A stretch of 64,000 nt of DNA from CBDFGK01 sp965247075 (lineage in GTDB: Bacteria; Pseudomonadota; Gammaproteobacteria; Pseudomonadales; Halieaceae), in the NCBI GenBank assembly GCA_965247075.1, contig CBDFGK010000003.1, forward strand, positions 1,798,001-1,862,000. The letters run 5' to 3'. The notes under the pieces were generated by a model, which saw only the letters and a list, made by a program, of their open reading frames with translations, had not been told where the DNA came from and did no database searches. Below, piece by piece: positions 1 to 9,021 of the stretch (the first letter of the stretch is position 1; each line of letters starts with the position of its first letter). Made by a program: the position numbers and the translations under genes.

Positions 1-2
1 CA

Positions 3-71
3 ATGGACCAGAGGGGAGCCCTGCTCAATATCGTACGTGGTGGTGACGAAGGCACCCTCATACACCCTTGA
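3..71 (+). CDS. pyrH: UMP kinase, C-terminal end (partial)
   Basis: The window opens inside a reading frame ending MDQRGALLNIVRGGDEGTLI plus HP and a stop. This resembles the usual C-terminus of UMP kinase, which phosphorylates UMP to UDP. Only about 22 codons are present, so the call rests on this tail and on position: pyrH directly precedes frr in most proteobacteria. A 31-base gap with a strong GGGAGGAG ribosome-binding site separates it from frr. Confidence 0.75.
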   Translation: MDQRGALLNIVRGGDEGTLIHP

Positions 72-102
72 TTGACCCGATCACAATGCGGGAGGAGTAA
101 AC

Positions 103-660
103 GTGATAGACGACATAAAAAGTAATGCCGAGGAGCGTATGGGCAAGAGCCTTGAAGCCCTTGCTCATAATTTCAACAAGATTCGCACTGGCCGTGCTCA
201 TCCCAGCCTGCTCGATGGTATTCGACTGGAATATTACGGTGCGGATACTCCACTCAACCAGATGGCCAATATCAGCGTGGAAGATGCGCGCACACTGGCA
301 GTAACCGCGTGGGACAAATCCACTGTGCCAGACATCGAGAAAGCTATTTTCAAGTCAAATCTGGGCTTGAACCCCGCCACCGCAGGCGAGGTCATTCGCA
401 TTTCCATGCCCATGCTCACGGCAGAGACTCGTAAGGGATTTACGCGCCAGGCCAAGGCAGAGGCAGAATCCGCCCGTGTGTCTGTGCGCAATGCGCGACG
501 CGATGCCTTGGCGATGTTGAAAAACCTGCTCAAGGAAAAGGAAATTTCCGAAGACGAGGAGCGTCGTGCGCAGGAAGATGTACAGAAGCTGACCGATCGC
601 TTTGTTGCAGACGTAGAGAAGTTGCTGTCGGCAAAAGAATCCGATCTGCTCGAGATCTGA
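103..660 (+). CDS. frr: Ribosome recycling factor
   Basis: This 185-residue protein has the normal length of RRF, which works with EF-G to split post-termination ribosomes. The N-terminal stretch with KIRTGRAHPSLLDGI and the C-terminal helices rich in charged residues, ending KESDLLEI, are typical of the family's three-helix bundle. Translation starts at GTG 103, about 7 bases after GGGAGGAG. It follows pyrH and precedes uppS by 7 bases, so these genes probably share a transcript. Confidence 0.97.
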   Translation: MIDDIKSNAEERMGKSLEALAHNFNKIRTGRAHPSLLDGIRLEYYGADTPLNQMANISVEDARTLAVTAWDKSTVPDIEKAIFKSNLGLNPATAGEVIRISMPMLTAETRKGFTRQAKAEAESARVSVRNARRDALAMLKNLLKEKEISEDEERRAQEDVQKLTDRFVADVEKLLSAKESDLLEI

Positions 661-667
661 GTATCCT

Positions 668-1381
668 GTGGTACCGCAGCATATTGCGATCATCATGGAT
701 GGCAATAACCGTTGGGCCAAGCGCCGCGGCCTGCCCGGCACTGCCGGGCATAGCGCCGGCATGGAGGCGATTCGCAATGTGCTGCGTGCCTGTAACCGGC
801 ACGGGGTCAGGGTGCTAACGCTGTTTGCCTTCAGCAGTGAAAATTGGGGACGACCACGGCCCGAAGTGCGCTACCTGTTGTCGCTGTTCATTCGTTACCT
901 GCGCAACGAAACCCTGGATTTGCACAAGGATGGCATTCGTATTCGTTTTATCGGTGAGCGTCACCGCTTCGGTAAGCGACTGCAGAAATTAATGCGCGAT
1001 GCTGAGCAGTTGACCCACAATAATACCGATACCACCCTGGTAATCGCGGCGGATTATGGTGGCCAGTGGGATATTGCCAGGGCCGCAGCGCGGCTTGCTG
1101 AGCAAGTACGCGCCGGTGAGTTGGCAAGTGCTGACATATCCCCGGAGCTTTTGGGCAAGCAATTGTCCCTGGCGGATCTGGCCGCGCCCGATTTGTGTGT
1201 GCGCACCGGTGGAGATCATCGCATCAGCAACTTTATGCTGTGGCAGTCTGCCTATAGCGAGTGGCATTTTACCGAAACCCTGTGGCCTGATTTTGGCGCT
1301 GCAGACCTGGCCATGGCGATAGAGGACTTCAGCGGCCGCGATCGACGATTTGGCCTGCGCGAGGAGTCGATAAGTGAATAG
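668..1381 (+). CDS. uppS: Undecaprenyl diphosphate synthase
   Basis: This cis-prenyltransferase condenses isopentenyl diphosphate onto farnesyl diphosphate to make the C55 lipid carrier for peptidoglycan and O-antigen. It has 237 residues, a usual length. The diphosphate-binding motif IIMDGNNRWAKRRGLPGTAG lies at about residues 8-27, with the catalytic Asp in MDGN. The downstream family block DLCVRTGGDHRISNFMLWQ is also present. The start is GTG 668. Its end overlaps cdsA by 8 bases, which indicates translational coupling. Confidence 0.97.
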   Translation: MVPQHIAIIMDGNNRWAKRRGLPGTAGHSAGMEAIRNVLRACNRHGVRVLTLFAFSSENWGRPRPEVRYLLSLFIRYLRNETLDLHKDGIRIRFIGERHRFGKRLQKLMRDAEQLTHNNTDTTLVIAADYGGQWDIARAAARLAEQVRAGELASADISPELLGKQLSLADLAAPDLCVRTGGDHRISNFMLWQSAYSEWHFTETLWPDFGAADLAMAIEDFSGRDRRFGLREESISE

Positions 1382-2219
1382 CGGCTCGCAGCAACGAATA
1401 ATCACCGGCCTTGTGTTGGCAGTTGCGCTTATTGCGGCTGTCAGTTTGTTAGCGCCGGCGTCCCTGGCGGCGTTACTGGGTGTGGTAGTGGCCATCGCGG
1501 CCTGGGAGTGGTCACGGCTGATGGGGCTGGAGCGACTCTGGGGGCGCCTGCCGTGCATACTGGTGGCGGTGGTGGGGATGCTGGCCTTATACCGGTACTG
1601 CGACCTGGGTGGCAATCCCAGGTTGGACCGGATACAGCCCTTGCTGGGGCTGGCTTGCCTGTGGTGGGCGATTGCCCTGTTGTGGGTGCGGGGTTTTCCG
1701 GCCAGTGCCGGCCTGTGGGGCAATCGTGTCATGCTGGGTCTGATTGGATTGTTGGTGCTGTTACCGCCCTGGTTGTCGGTGGTTTTCCTGCGCAGCTATG
1801 AAGATGGTCGTCTGTTACTGTTGACGATGGTAGTGGTGGTCGCTGTTGCTGACATCGGTGCGTACTTCACCGGCATAGCCTGGGGCAGACGTAAATTGGC
1901 GGCGGCGGTCAGTCCTGGCAAGTCCTGGGAGGGATTCTGGGGTGGGCAGATAAGCAGTTTGGCACTGGCTCTACTGCTGGGCATGGCAGTGGGTGTTGCC
2001 AGGCTCAGCCTGCCTGGATTGATCGCCATTGTTGCCTGCACCGCGCTCGCCTCTGTACTGGGTGACCTGGTTGAGAGTATGGTTAAGCGGCACCGCGGCG
2101 TGAAAGACAGTGGTATGTTGTTGCCTGGCCATGGCGGGTTTCTCGATCGCATTGATGGCATTACCGCAGCGGCGCCGGTTTACGCCCTGGGTTTGATACT
2201 GGCCGGTTGGACACCATGA
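1374..2219 (+). CDS. cdsA: Phosphatidate cytidylyltransferase
   Basis: CDP-diacylglycerol synthase, an inner-membrane enzyme that activates phosphatidic acid with CTP for all phospholipid synthesis. The 281-residue protein has repeated hydrophobic segments and near its C-terminus carries the family signature with KRHRGVKDSG followed by LPGHGGFLDRIDG. The start at GTG 1374 overlaps the uppS end. Its own stop overlaps the dxr start, so the run is a coupled operon. Confidence 0.97.
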   Translation: MNSGSQQRIITGLVLAVALIAAVSLLAPASLAALLGVVVAIAAWEWSRLMGLERLWGRLPCILVAVVGMLALYRYCDLGGNPRLDRIQPLLGLACLWWAIALLWVRGFPASAGLWGNRVMLGLIGLLVLLPPWLSVVFLRSYEDGRLLLLTMVVVVAVADIGAYFTGIAWGRRKLAAAVSPGKSWEGFWGGQISSLALALLLGMAVGVARLSLPGLIAIVACTALASVLGDLVESMVKRHRGVKDSGMLLPGHGGFLDRIDGITAAAPVYALGLILAGWTP

Positions 2220-3400
2220 CCGCATTGCGTACAGTTACTGTACTGGGCAGCACCGGTTCCATAGGTGAGAGCACCCTGGATGTGCTTGCTCAGCATCCGC
2301 AGCGCTTTGCCGTCTATGCGCTGACCGCGAGCACATCGGTACAAAAGCTGTTTGATCAGTGCCGGCGTTTTCAACCGAAGTTTGCCGTGATGGCCTGCCC
2401 GCGCAGTGCTGAGGAACTGGGCAGTAAATTGCGGGTGGCTGGCAGTGAAACCCAGGTGCTCACTGGCGATGAAGGCCTCTGCGAAGTGGCTGGGGCGGCC
2501 GCTGTCGATGTGGTGATGGCCGCTATTGTTGGGGCTGCTGGTCTGCAGCCGACCCTGGCGGCGGTGACGGCCGGCAAAACCGTATTGTTGGCCAATAAGG
2601 AATCACTGGTGATGGCAGGTGCCCTGTTTATGGACGCGGTGGCCTCCAGCGGGGCGGTGTTACTGCCCATTGACAGTGAACACAACGCGATATTTCAGTG
2701 CCTGCCGGCCGATGAACGCGCGGTGCCGCAAAAACCGGGGGTTAGCAAGATTTTTCTGACCGCTTCCGGCGGCCCATTTCGCCTTTGGAGTGCCCAGCAG
2801 ATGGCCCAGGCGACTCTCGAGCAGGCCTGCGCCCACCCCAATTGGGACATGGGCCGGAAAATATCGGTGGACTCGGCGACCTTGATGAACAAGGGTTTGG
2901 AGTTGATAGAAGCGTGTTGGTTGTTCGACTTGCGAGCCGACGAAATTGAAGTGGTGGTGCATCCGCAGAGCATTGTCCATTCCATGGTGCAATATATCGA
3001 TGGGTCTGTGCTCGCTCAGTTGGGCAACCCCGACATGAGAACGCCCATCGCCTATGGCCTGGCCTGGCCGCAGCGGATTGGCTCCGGCGTAGCCGAACTT
3101 GATATAATTGCAGCTTCACGTCTGGACTTCGAAGCCCCCGATGAGCAGAGATTTCCATGCCTGCGTCTGGCGCGGGAGGCGGTGCGACGGGGCGGCACTG
3201 CGATGGCGGCGCTCAATGCCGCCAATGAAATAGCGGTAGCAGCCTTTTTGGCGGGAAATTTGGGTTTTGCAGAGATTCCGCGGATAATCGAGCCAGTGCT
3301 GGCGGCGGCAGATCTCGCTGAACCCACGTCGCTGGATGTGGTCAAACAGGCAGATTTACTGGCGCGTCAACAGGCGCAAGCCAATATCGAGAGCAGGTAG
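2216..3400 (+). CDS. dxr: 1-deoxy-D-xylulose 5-phosphate reductoisomerase
   Basis: DXR converts DXP to methylerythritol 4-phosphate in the non-mevalonate isoprenoid pathway, with NADPH and a divalent metal. I place the start at ATG 2216 (MTALRTVTVLGSTGSIGEST), which overlaps the cdsA stop as ATGA. The protein is 394 residues, normal for the family. The NADPH-binding GSTGSIG is close to the N-terminus. The metal and substrate regions are recognisable as LLPIDSEHNAIFQCL and the block ending SVDSATLMNKGLE. ispD and ispF of the same pathway lie at 29.7-30.9 kb. Confidence 0.97.
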   Translation: MTALRTVTVLGSTGSIGESTLDVLAQHPQRFAVYALTASTSVQKLFDQCRRFQPKFAVMACPRSAEELGSKLRVAGSETQVLTGDEGLCEVAGAAAVDVVMAAIVGAAGLQPTLAAVTAGKTVLLANKESLVMAGALFMDAVASSGAVLLPIDSEHNAIFQCLPADERAVPQKPGVSKIFLTASGGPFRLWSAQQMAQATLEQACAHPNWDMGRKISVDSATLMNKGLELIEACWLFDLRADEIEVVVHPQSIVHSMVQYIDGSVLAQLGNPDMRTPIAYGLAWPQRIGSGVAELDIIAASRLDFEAPDEQRFPCLRLAREAVRRGGTAMAALNAANEIAVAAFLAGNLGFAEIPRIIEPVLAAADLAEPTSLDVVKQADLLARQQAQANIESR

Positions 3401-3405
3401 GACAC

Positions 3406-4761
3406 TTGGATTTTATATATACAGTGCTGGTCATGATTTTCACCCTGTCCATATTGGTGGCGGTACATGAGTTCGGCCATTTTTGGGTGGCGCGTCGTTG
3501 CGGCGTCAAGGTAATCCGGTTTTCTATCGGTTTTGGCACACCACTGCTACGGTGGCGGGACAAGCTGGATACCGAGTACGTGATTGCCATGATCCCCCTG
3601 GGCGGTTACGTCAAGATGCTGGACGAGCGCGAAGGTGAGATGACCCCGGGTCTGGAGGCGCAGGCATTCAATAACAAGCCGGTATTGCAACGTATCGCAG
3701 TGGTCTCAGCGGGACCACTGGCCAATCTGTTGCTAGCGGTATTGGCCTACTGGTTTGTCTTCCTGGCGGGTGAGACCGGGATAGCCCCGGTAATCGGTGA
3801 TATTAAGGAAGGTTCAGTGGCGGATATGGCCGGCCTTGAGTCCGGTCAGGAAATTGTCGCCATTGATGGGGGCAAAACGCCGACCTGGCAGGCGCTGAAC
3901 TTTCGCCTGCTGGACAGGATTGGCGACAGTGGAGAAATCAGTTTCTCCGTGCGCTACCCCGAATCGGATATGGTCTATCAGTCGAAAGCCCAATTGCATG
4001 AATGGATGTCAGATGCTGAAGAACCGAACCTGATTGGCGGCCTGGGTATTGAGATGTATCGCCCGCCCGTGCCGGCGGTGATAGACGCAGTGGTGCCCGA
4101 CAGTCCAGCCGCTGCGGCCGGGCTGCAGAGCGCAGATCACATTGTGCGCGCCGATGGTGTCGCCATGGTGAGTTGGCGCGACTGGGTCGAGTATGTCCGG
4201 GCGCGACCGGGCCAGGCCATAGCGATGGAGTTTGAGCGCGATGGCGCACTGCAGAGCGGATTTATCACGCCGGCCCGCAAAATTGACGAAGCTGGTGAGC
4301 CCTATGGCCAGGTAGGGATTAGCGTGACTGTCCCCCAGTGGCCCGACCGCATGGTCAGGGAGTTCCATTACGGTCCGCTAGAGGCGCTGGTGGCAGCGAG
4401 CACTCGCACGGCAGAGCTGGTCGGATTCACCCTCAAATCCATCAAGAAGATGCTCATGGGACTTATTTCACCGAAAAACTTGAGTGGACCCATCACCATT
4501 GCTAAAGTTGCGACCGCTTCAGCACAGTCGGGGCTGGAATCCTTCATCGGATTCCTGGCTTTGTTGAGTGTAAGCCTGGGGGTCTTGAACCTCCTGCCTG
4601 TGCCGGTGCTCGATGGCGGGCATTTACTGTATTACATAATAGAATTGGTGGTCGGTAAACCGGTGCCTGTAAAGGTGCAAATGCTGGGCTATCAAATAGG
4701 GCTGTTTATCATCGCCGGGGTGATGATACTGGCCTTGTACAACGATTTTTCCCGCCTTTAA
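3406..4761 (+). CDS. rseP: Site-2 protease RseP
   Basis: An inner-membrane zinc metalloprotease that cleaves the anti-sigma factor RseA to release sigma-E, and also removes signal-peptide remnants. The 451 residues begin at TTG 3406. The first membrane helix carries the zinc motif HEFGH at residues 21-25. Two PDZ domains follow in the periplasmic part, and the C-terminal helix contains LDGGH, the third-ligand motif. It directly precedes bamA, the usual arrangement linking envelope-stress signalling to outer-membrane assembly. Confidence 0.97.
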   Translation: MDFIYTVLVMIFTLSILVAVHEFGHFWVARRCGVKVIRFSIGFGTPLLRWRDKLDTEYVIAMIPLGGYVKMLDEREGEMTPGLEAQAFNNKPVLQRIAVVSAGPLANLLLAVLAYWFVFLAGETGIAPVIGDIKEGSVADMAGLESGQEIVAIDGGKTPTWQALNFRLLDRIGDSGEISFSVRYPESDMVYQSKAQLHEWMSDAEEPNLIGGLGIEMYRPPVPAVIDAVVPDSPAAAAGLQSADHIVRADGVAMVSWRDWVEYVRARPGQAIAMEFERDGALQSGFITPARKIDEAGEPYGQVGISVTVPQWPDRMVREFHYGPLEALVAASTRTAELVGFTLKSIKKMLMGLISPKNLSGPITIAKVATASAQSGLESFIGFLALLSVSLGVLNLLPVPVLDGGHLLYYIIELVVGKPVPVKVQMLGYQIGLFIIAGVMILALYNDFSRL

Positions 4762-4800
4762 TCCACAACCTGAAATAGACATAGAATTAAGACAATACCC

Positions 4801-7404
4801 ATGACGCGCCATTTCAGATACGCCGCTTTCTGCCTCTTCATTGTGCTACCTGTGTGGTTGGCCTCGGCAGCTCGCGCTGAGGATTTTATTGTCTCTGATA
4901 TACGGGTTGAGGGCTTGCAACGTATATCGGCAGGTTCGGTATTTGCCGCTATGCCTATTGGTGTGGGCGATGTTGTCAGCGAGAGCCTGATACGCAACTC
5001 TGCGCGCGCCCTGTTTGCAACCGGCAATTTTGACGATATACGCATCGGCCGCGACGGTAATGTGTTGGTGATCATGGTGGTCGAGCGCCCCAGTATTACC
5101 GAAATAAACATCACCGGCAACGAGGCTATCGAGACTGAAGCACTGCTTGATGGACTCAAGGGCTCTGGCCTGTCTGAGGGCCAGGTGTTTCGCCGTTCGA
5201 CCCTGGAAGGTATGCAAATGGAGTTGCAGCGCCAGTATGTGCAGCAGGGCCGTTACGACGCTTCTATCGAAACCGAGGTTATTCCTGAACCTCGCAACCG
5301 GGTCGCTGTCAGCATCGAAGTTAATGAAGGCCATGTCGCCAAGATCAGCCATGTCAACATTGTTGGCAATACCGTGTTCTCCGACGATGACCTGGCCGAT
5401 TTGTTCGAGCTCCACTCTACCGGGTGGCTGTCCTGGATACGCGGTGATGACAAGTATTCGCGCGAGAAACTCAGTGGCGATCTGGAGACCCTGACCTCCT
5501 GGTATATGGACCGGGGTTATCTGCAGTTTAAAATTGATTCTACCCAGGTGTCGGTAAGCCCTGAGAAAGACGCGGTCTTCATTACCGCCAATATAGATGA
5601 AGGTGAAGTCTATAACGTTAGCGAGGTCGAACTGTCCGGTGACCTGGTATTGCCGGCCGCGGATTTGCGGCGCTTTCTGCTGGTCCAACAGGGCCAGATG
5701 TTCTCCCAGCAATTGGTCACCGGTACCGAGGAGTATTTAACCCAACGGCTTGGCAACGAAGGCTATAACTTTGCCAAGGTTACCGGCATTCCCGAGGTGG
5801 ACGAGGAAGCGAAGACTGTCTCAATGAAGTTTTTTGTCGATCCTGGCAAGAGAACCTATGTGCGACGCATCAGTTTTAGTGGCAACACCAAGACCACCGA
5901 TGAGGTGTTGCGACGGGAGATGCGGCAAATGGAGGGCGCGCCGGCTTCAGCTTCGGCCATCGAGGCCTCTCGTATTCGCCTGGAGCGACTGGGCTTTTTC
6001 CAGCAAGCCAAGGTCGAGACCCCCGAGGTACCGGGCCACGATGACTTGATTGATCTCGAGTTTGAGGTGGAGGAGCAGTCTTCGGGTAGTATTGGCGCCA
6101 GCTTTGGTTATGCGCAGGGCACGGGCCTTATACTGGGTCTTAACTTGCAGCAAGACAACTTCCTGGGCAGTGGCAAGCGCGTGGGGATAGGGATCAACTC
6201 CAGCAAATATCGGGATTCTTTCAACTTCAGCTATACCAACCCCTATTTCACCGAGGATGGTGTGAGTCGGGGCTTTAACATTTTCCAACGCGCCACCGAC
6301 CTGGATGAAATCAACGTCGCTCGTTACTCCACTGATACCGTAGGTGGCGCCATTAACTTCGGTTATCCCATCGGCGAAACCCAGCGTATCGGTTTCAGCC
6401 TGGGTTTATCCAACACTGCGATTACCGTAGGCCGGTTTGCGGTGCAGGAGATCAAAGTCAGTCCGCGTCTGCGGCAAGACGTCGATGGCTGGTATGAGAG
6501 TACGCTCGATCCGCTGACCGGCCGCTACGTCGGTATAGAAGTATTGGAGCCGCTGAGCGTGCTGCCGCCCGGTTTTTTAAGTTCGCAGGGCCGGGCAGGC
6601 TTTATCGATGAAAATGGCGATGAATACCTGAACTGGACAATCGCCGGTAGCTGGACCCAGTCCACCCTCAACCGGGGCCGTTTTGCTACGCGGGGTGCCT
6701 CCCAGTCCGTGTCACTGCGGGTATCCATGCCCGCCAGCGACCTGGAATTCTACAAACTAACTTACCGCGGTGAATACTATTACCCCCTGGCGCAAGCCTG
6801 GACCCTGAAATTCCGCACCGAGCTGGGTTATGGCGATGGTTATGGCAGTACCAGCGAGTTGCCTTTCTATGAGCATTTCTTCGCCGGTGGTTTTGGCTCG
6901 GTGCGAGGTTACGAAAGTAACACTCTGGGGCCGCGCAGTACGCCGGCTCTGTTGTATGAGATTGATCAGCCGGTTACAGAGATTGACGCGGAGGGCAACG
7001 CGACGCAAAGCGGCGGGCCGGACGGCAGTCAAATCGGATACGTGTCACGCGACGGCCTGTTGGTGTCACAGGCACAAGCCAACCAGCGCGCCGACCCCTT
7101 TGGTGGCGACGTGCTGATAGAGGGCGGTGTCGAATTGATATTCCCATTGCCTTTTATCAAGGATCAGCGGCAGATTCGCCCGGCGTTTTTTGTCGATGCC
7201 GGTAACGTGTTCAGCACTACTTGCCGATCCAACCAGCGCTCCTGCTATGATGTGGATGTGGGTGAGATACGCTTTTCGGTGGGGGTAGGGGTGAGTTGGA
7301 TTACCGGTTTTGGTCCGTTGACCTTCAGCCTGGCCAAGCCGCTTAATTCCGGTGATTTTGATGAAGAAGAAGTGTTCCAATTTACCATAGGCCGCGGCTT
7401 CTAG
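4801..7404 (+). CDS. bamA: Outer membrane assembly factor BamA
   Basis: The Omp85-family core of the BAM complex, which inserts beta-barrel proteins into the outer membrane. A signal peptide of about 26 residues ends in ASAARA before EDFIVSDIRVEGLQRISAG, the start of POTRA1. Five POTRA repeats are followed by a C-terminal barrel. The conserved FFAGGFGSVRGYE of the L6 loop (VRGY) is at about residues 698-710. At 867 residues it is longer than the usual roughly 800, with the extra length in barrel loops. The protein ends FTIGRGF with the terminal aromatic expected for a BAM substrate. Confidence 0.97.
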   Translation: MTRHFRYAAFCLFIVLPVWLASAARAEDFIVSDIRVEGLQRISAGSVFAAMPIGVGDVVSESLIRNSARALFATGNFDDIRIGRDGNVLVIMVVERPSITEINITGNEAIETEALLDGLKGSGLSEGQVFRRSTLEGMQMELQRQYVQQGRYDASIETEVIPEPRNRVAVSIEVNEGHVAKISHVNIVGNTVFSDDDLADLFELHSTGWLSWIRGDDKYSREKLSGDLETLTSWYMDRGYLQFKIDSTQVSVSPEKDAVFITANIDEGEVYNVSEVELSGDLVLPAADLRRFLLVQQGQMFSQQLVTGTEEYLTQRLGNEGYNFAKVTGIPEVDEEAKTVSMKFFVDPGKRTYVRRISFSGNTKTTDEVLRREMRQMEGAPASASAIEASRIRLERLGFFQQAKVETPEVPGHDDLIDLEFEVEEQSSGSIGASFGYAQGTGLILGLNLQQDNFLGSGKRVGIGINSSKYRDSFNFSYTNPYFTEDGVSRGFNIFQRATDLDEINVARYSTDTVGGAINFGYPIGETQRIGFSLGLSNTAITVGRFAVQEIKVSPRLRQDVDGWYESTLDPLTGRYVGIEVLEPLSVLPPGFLSSQGRAGFIDENGDEYLNWTIAGSWTQSTLNRGRFATRGASQSVSLRVSMPASDLEFYKLTYRGEYYYPLAQAWTLKFRTELGYGDGYGSTSELPFYEHFFAGGFGSVRGYESNTLGPRSTPALLYEIDQPVTEIDAEGNATQSGGPDGSQIGYVSRDGLLVSQAQANQRADPFGGDVLIEGGVELIFPLPFIKDQRQIRPAFFVDAGNVFSTTCRSNQRSCYDVDVGEIRFSVGVGVSWITGFGPLTFSLAKPLNSGDFDEEEVFQFTIGRGF

Positions 7405-7434
7405 TAGATAATTTAAAATATGGAGAAAACAACA

Positions 7435-7962
7435 GTGTCCAAATTTCTGAGAGTAATGTGTGCCAGCCTGGTGTTGGTGTTAATCCCGATGGTGGCGTCA
7501 GCCCAGGGCCGAATTGCGGTGGTGAACCTGGAAGAAGCCATTTTGCAAACGGACGAGGCGCAGCAGCGGCTCAACGGCATGCGCGAGGGTAGCGACTACA
7601 AGGCCGATAAGGTCGAGCTGGACCGCCTGCAAACAGAGCGCGAGGCGATGATCAAGGAGCTGCAGAACGATATGGCCGTGATGAGCGCCGAACAGCAACA
7701 AGCGGCGCGCAAGCGCCTGGCCAACAAGAATGCTGACCTGGAACACGTATTGCGCAAACTACAGCAGGCAGAACAGGACCTGGGCCAATTACTGTTGTCT
7801 GAAATGACGCCAAAAGTGCAGGCTGTCCTGCGTGACCTGATCCAGAGTGAGAGCATTGGCCTGCTGATTCAACGCAGCGCTGTCATTCACGCCGACAATG
7901 GCTACAGTATTACCGCCAAGGTTACCGATAAGCTCAATCAACAGGCCGCCATCGTAGAATAG
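7435..7962 (+). CDS. skp: Periplasmic chaperone Skp (OmpH family)
   Basis: Skp traps unfolded outer-membrane proteins in the periplasm for delivery to BamA. I choose GTG 7435 because GGAG lies about 9 bases upstream, and the protein then begins MSKFLRVMCASLVLVLIPMV, a clean signal peptide cut after ASA. An in-frame ATG at 7420 would add five charged residues and has no ribosome site. The mature part is a long helical, Gln- and Glu-rich coiled coil, as in the trimeric tentacles. lpxD normally follows skp, but here fabZ starts 9 bases later. Confidence 0.93.
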   Translation: MSKFLRVMCASLVLVLIPMVASAQGRIAVVNLEEAILQTDEAQQRLNGMREGSDYKADKVELDRLQTEREAMIKELQNDMAVMSAEQQQAARKRLANKNADLEHVLRKLQQAEQDLGQLLLSEMTPKVQAVLRDLIQSESIGLLIQRSAVIHADNGYSITAKVTDKLNQQAAIVE

Positions 7963-7970
7963 GGTTTCAC

Positions 7971-8405
7971 ATGATGATGGATATTGACGAGATCAAGCAA
8001 TACCTGCCGCACCGCTATCCATTTTTGTTAGTGGACAGGGTTGTTGAACTGAATCTCGGCGAGTCCATCGTCGCCTACAAGAACATTACTTATAATGAGC
8101 AGCTTTTCCAGGGACACTTCCCGGACAAGGCAGTATTTCCAGGGGTGTTGACCGTGGAGGCCATGGCCCAGGCGGCTGGCATCCTCGGTTTCAAGACCAT
8201 GGGCAAAAGACCTCAAGACGGTTCCATGTATTTGTTTGTCGGCGCTGACAAACTGCGTTTCAAACGCCAGATAGTACCCGGTGACCAACTTATGTTGCGT
8301 GCCAGGGTGCTGTCGGAAAAGCGCGGCATCTGGAAGTTTGCAGTCAGCGCGGAAGTGGACGATAAAGTTTGTGCCTCGGCGACGATTCTTTGTGCCGATC
8401 GCTAA
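7971..8405 (+). CDS. fabZ: 3-hydroxyacyl-[ACP] dehydratase FabZ
   Basis: A hot-dog-fold dehydratase that removes water from 3-hydroxyacyl-ACP in type II fatty-acid synthesis. The 144 residues contain the catalytic His in LPHRYPFLLVDR and the catalytic Glu in PGVLTVEAMAQ. In most gammaproteobacteria the gene lies between lpxD and lpxA. Here it is flanked directly by skp and rnhB, and its 3' end overlaps rnhB by 14 bases, so no lpx fragment is left on either side. Confidence 0.97.
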   Translation: MMMDIDEIKQYLPHRYPFLLVDRVVELNLGESIVAYKNITYNEQLFQGHFPDKAVFPGVLTVEAMAQAAGILGFKTMGKRPQDGSMYLFVGADKLRFKRQIVPGDQLMLRARVLSEKRGIWKFAVSAEVDDKVCASATILCADR

Positions 8406-9012
8406 CGGCGAGCTATTTACTGGGCAGACTTCTGCTCGCCTGATTGCCGGCGTAGATGAGGTTGGTCGCGGTCCGTTGGCTGGTGATGTGGTTGCCGCGG
8501 CGGTGATTCTCGACCCCAACAAGCCTGTTTTCGGGCTGCGTGACTCCAAGCAACTGAGCGAAAAACGGCGTGAAACTCTCGCCCTGGAGATTCGCTCCAA
8601 TGCCCTGGCCTGGTCGGTGGCGCGAGCCGGCGTTGCCGAGATTGATGCACTGAATATCCTGCAGGCGAGTTTGCTGGCCATGCGCCGCGCCGTGGAATCG
8701 CTTACTACACAGCCTGAGTACGTGCTGGTTGATGGCAGCCGCTTGCCGGTGTGGAAGTATGCTTCTGAAGCGGTGGTAAAAGGCGACGACCGTGTGGCAG
8801 AAATTGCGGCGGCCTCGATTCTCGCCAAGGTTCAGCGAGACAGTGAGTTGGTGGCGCTGGACGATGAATATCCCGGCTATGGCCTGGCGCGTCACAAAGG
8901 CTACCCGACCCGGCAACATTTACTGGCCCTGCGCGAACTGGGCGTGACGCCCATACACCGCCGTTCTTTTGGCCCGGTCCGCAAGTTGTTGCCGGCCCAG
9001 GTAGAGGGGTAA
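8392..9012 (+). CDS. rnhB: Ribonuclease HII
   Basis: RNase HII removes ribonucleotides embedded in DNA and RNA primers. The start at GTG 8392 gives 206 residues, close to the family norm, and places the active-site segment IAGVDEVGRGPLAG near the N-terminus. Further family blocks are GLRDSKQLSEKRRE and AAASILAKVQRD. A longer frame opening at 8281 would run far into fabZ and is unlikely to be used. It precedes dnaE by 9 bases. Confidence 0.95.
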   Translation: MPIANGELFTGQTSARLIAGVDEVGRGPLAGDVVAAAVILDPNKPVFGLRDSKQLSEKRRETLALEIRSNALAWSVARAGVAEIDALNILQASLLAMRRAVESLTTQPEYVLVDGSRLPVWKYASEAVVKGDDRVAEIAAASILAKVQRDSELVALDDEYPGYGLARHKGYPTRQHLLALRELGVTPIHRRSFGPVRKLLPAQVEG

Positions 9013-9021
9013 GATCAGGCG

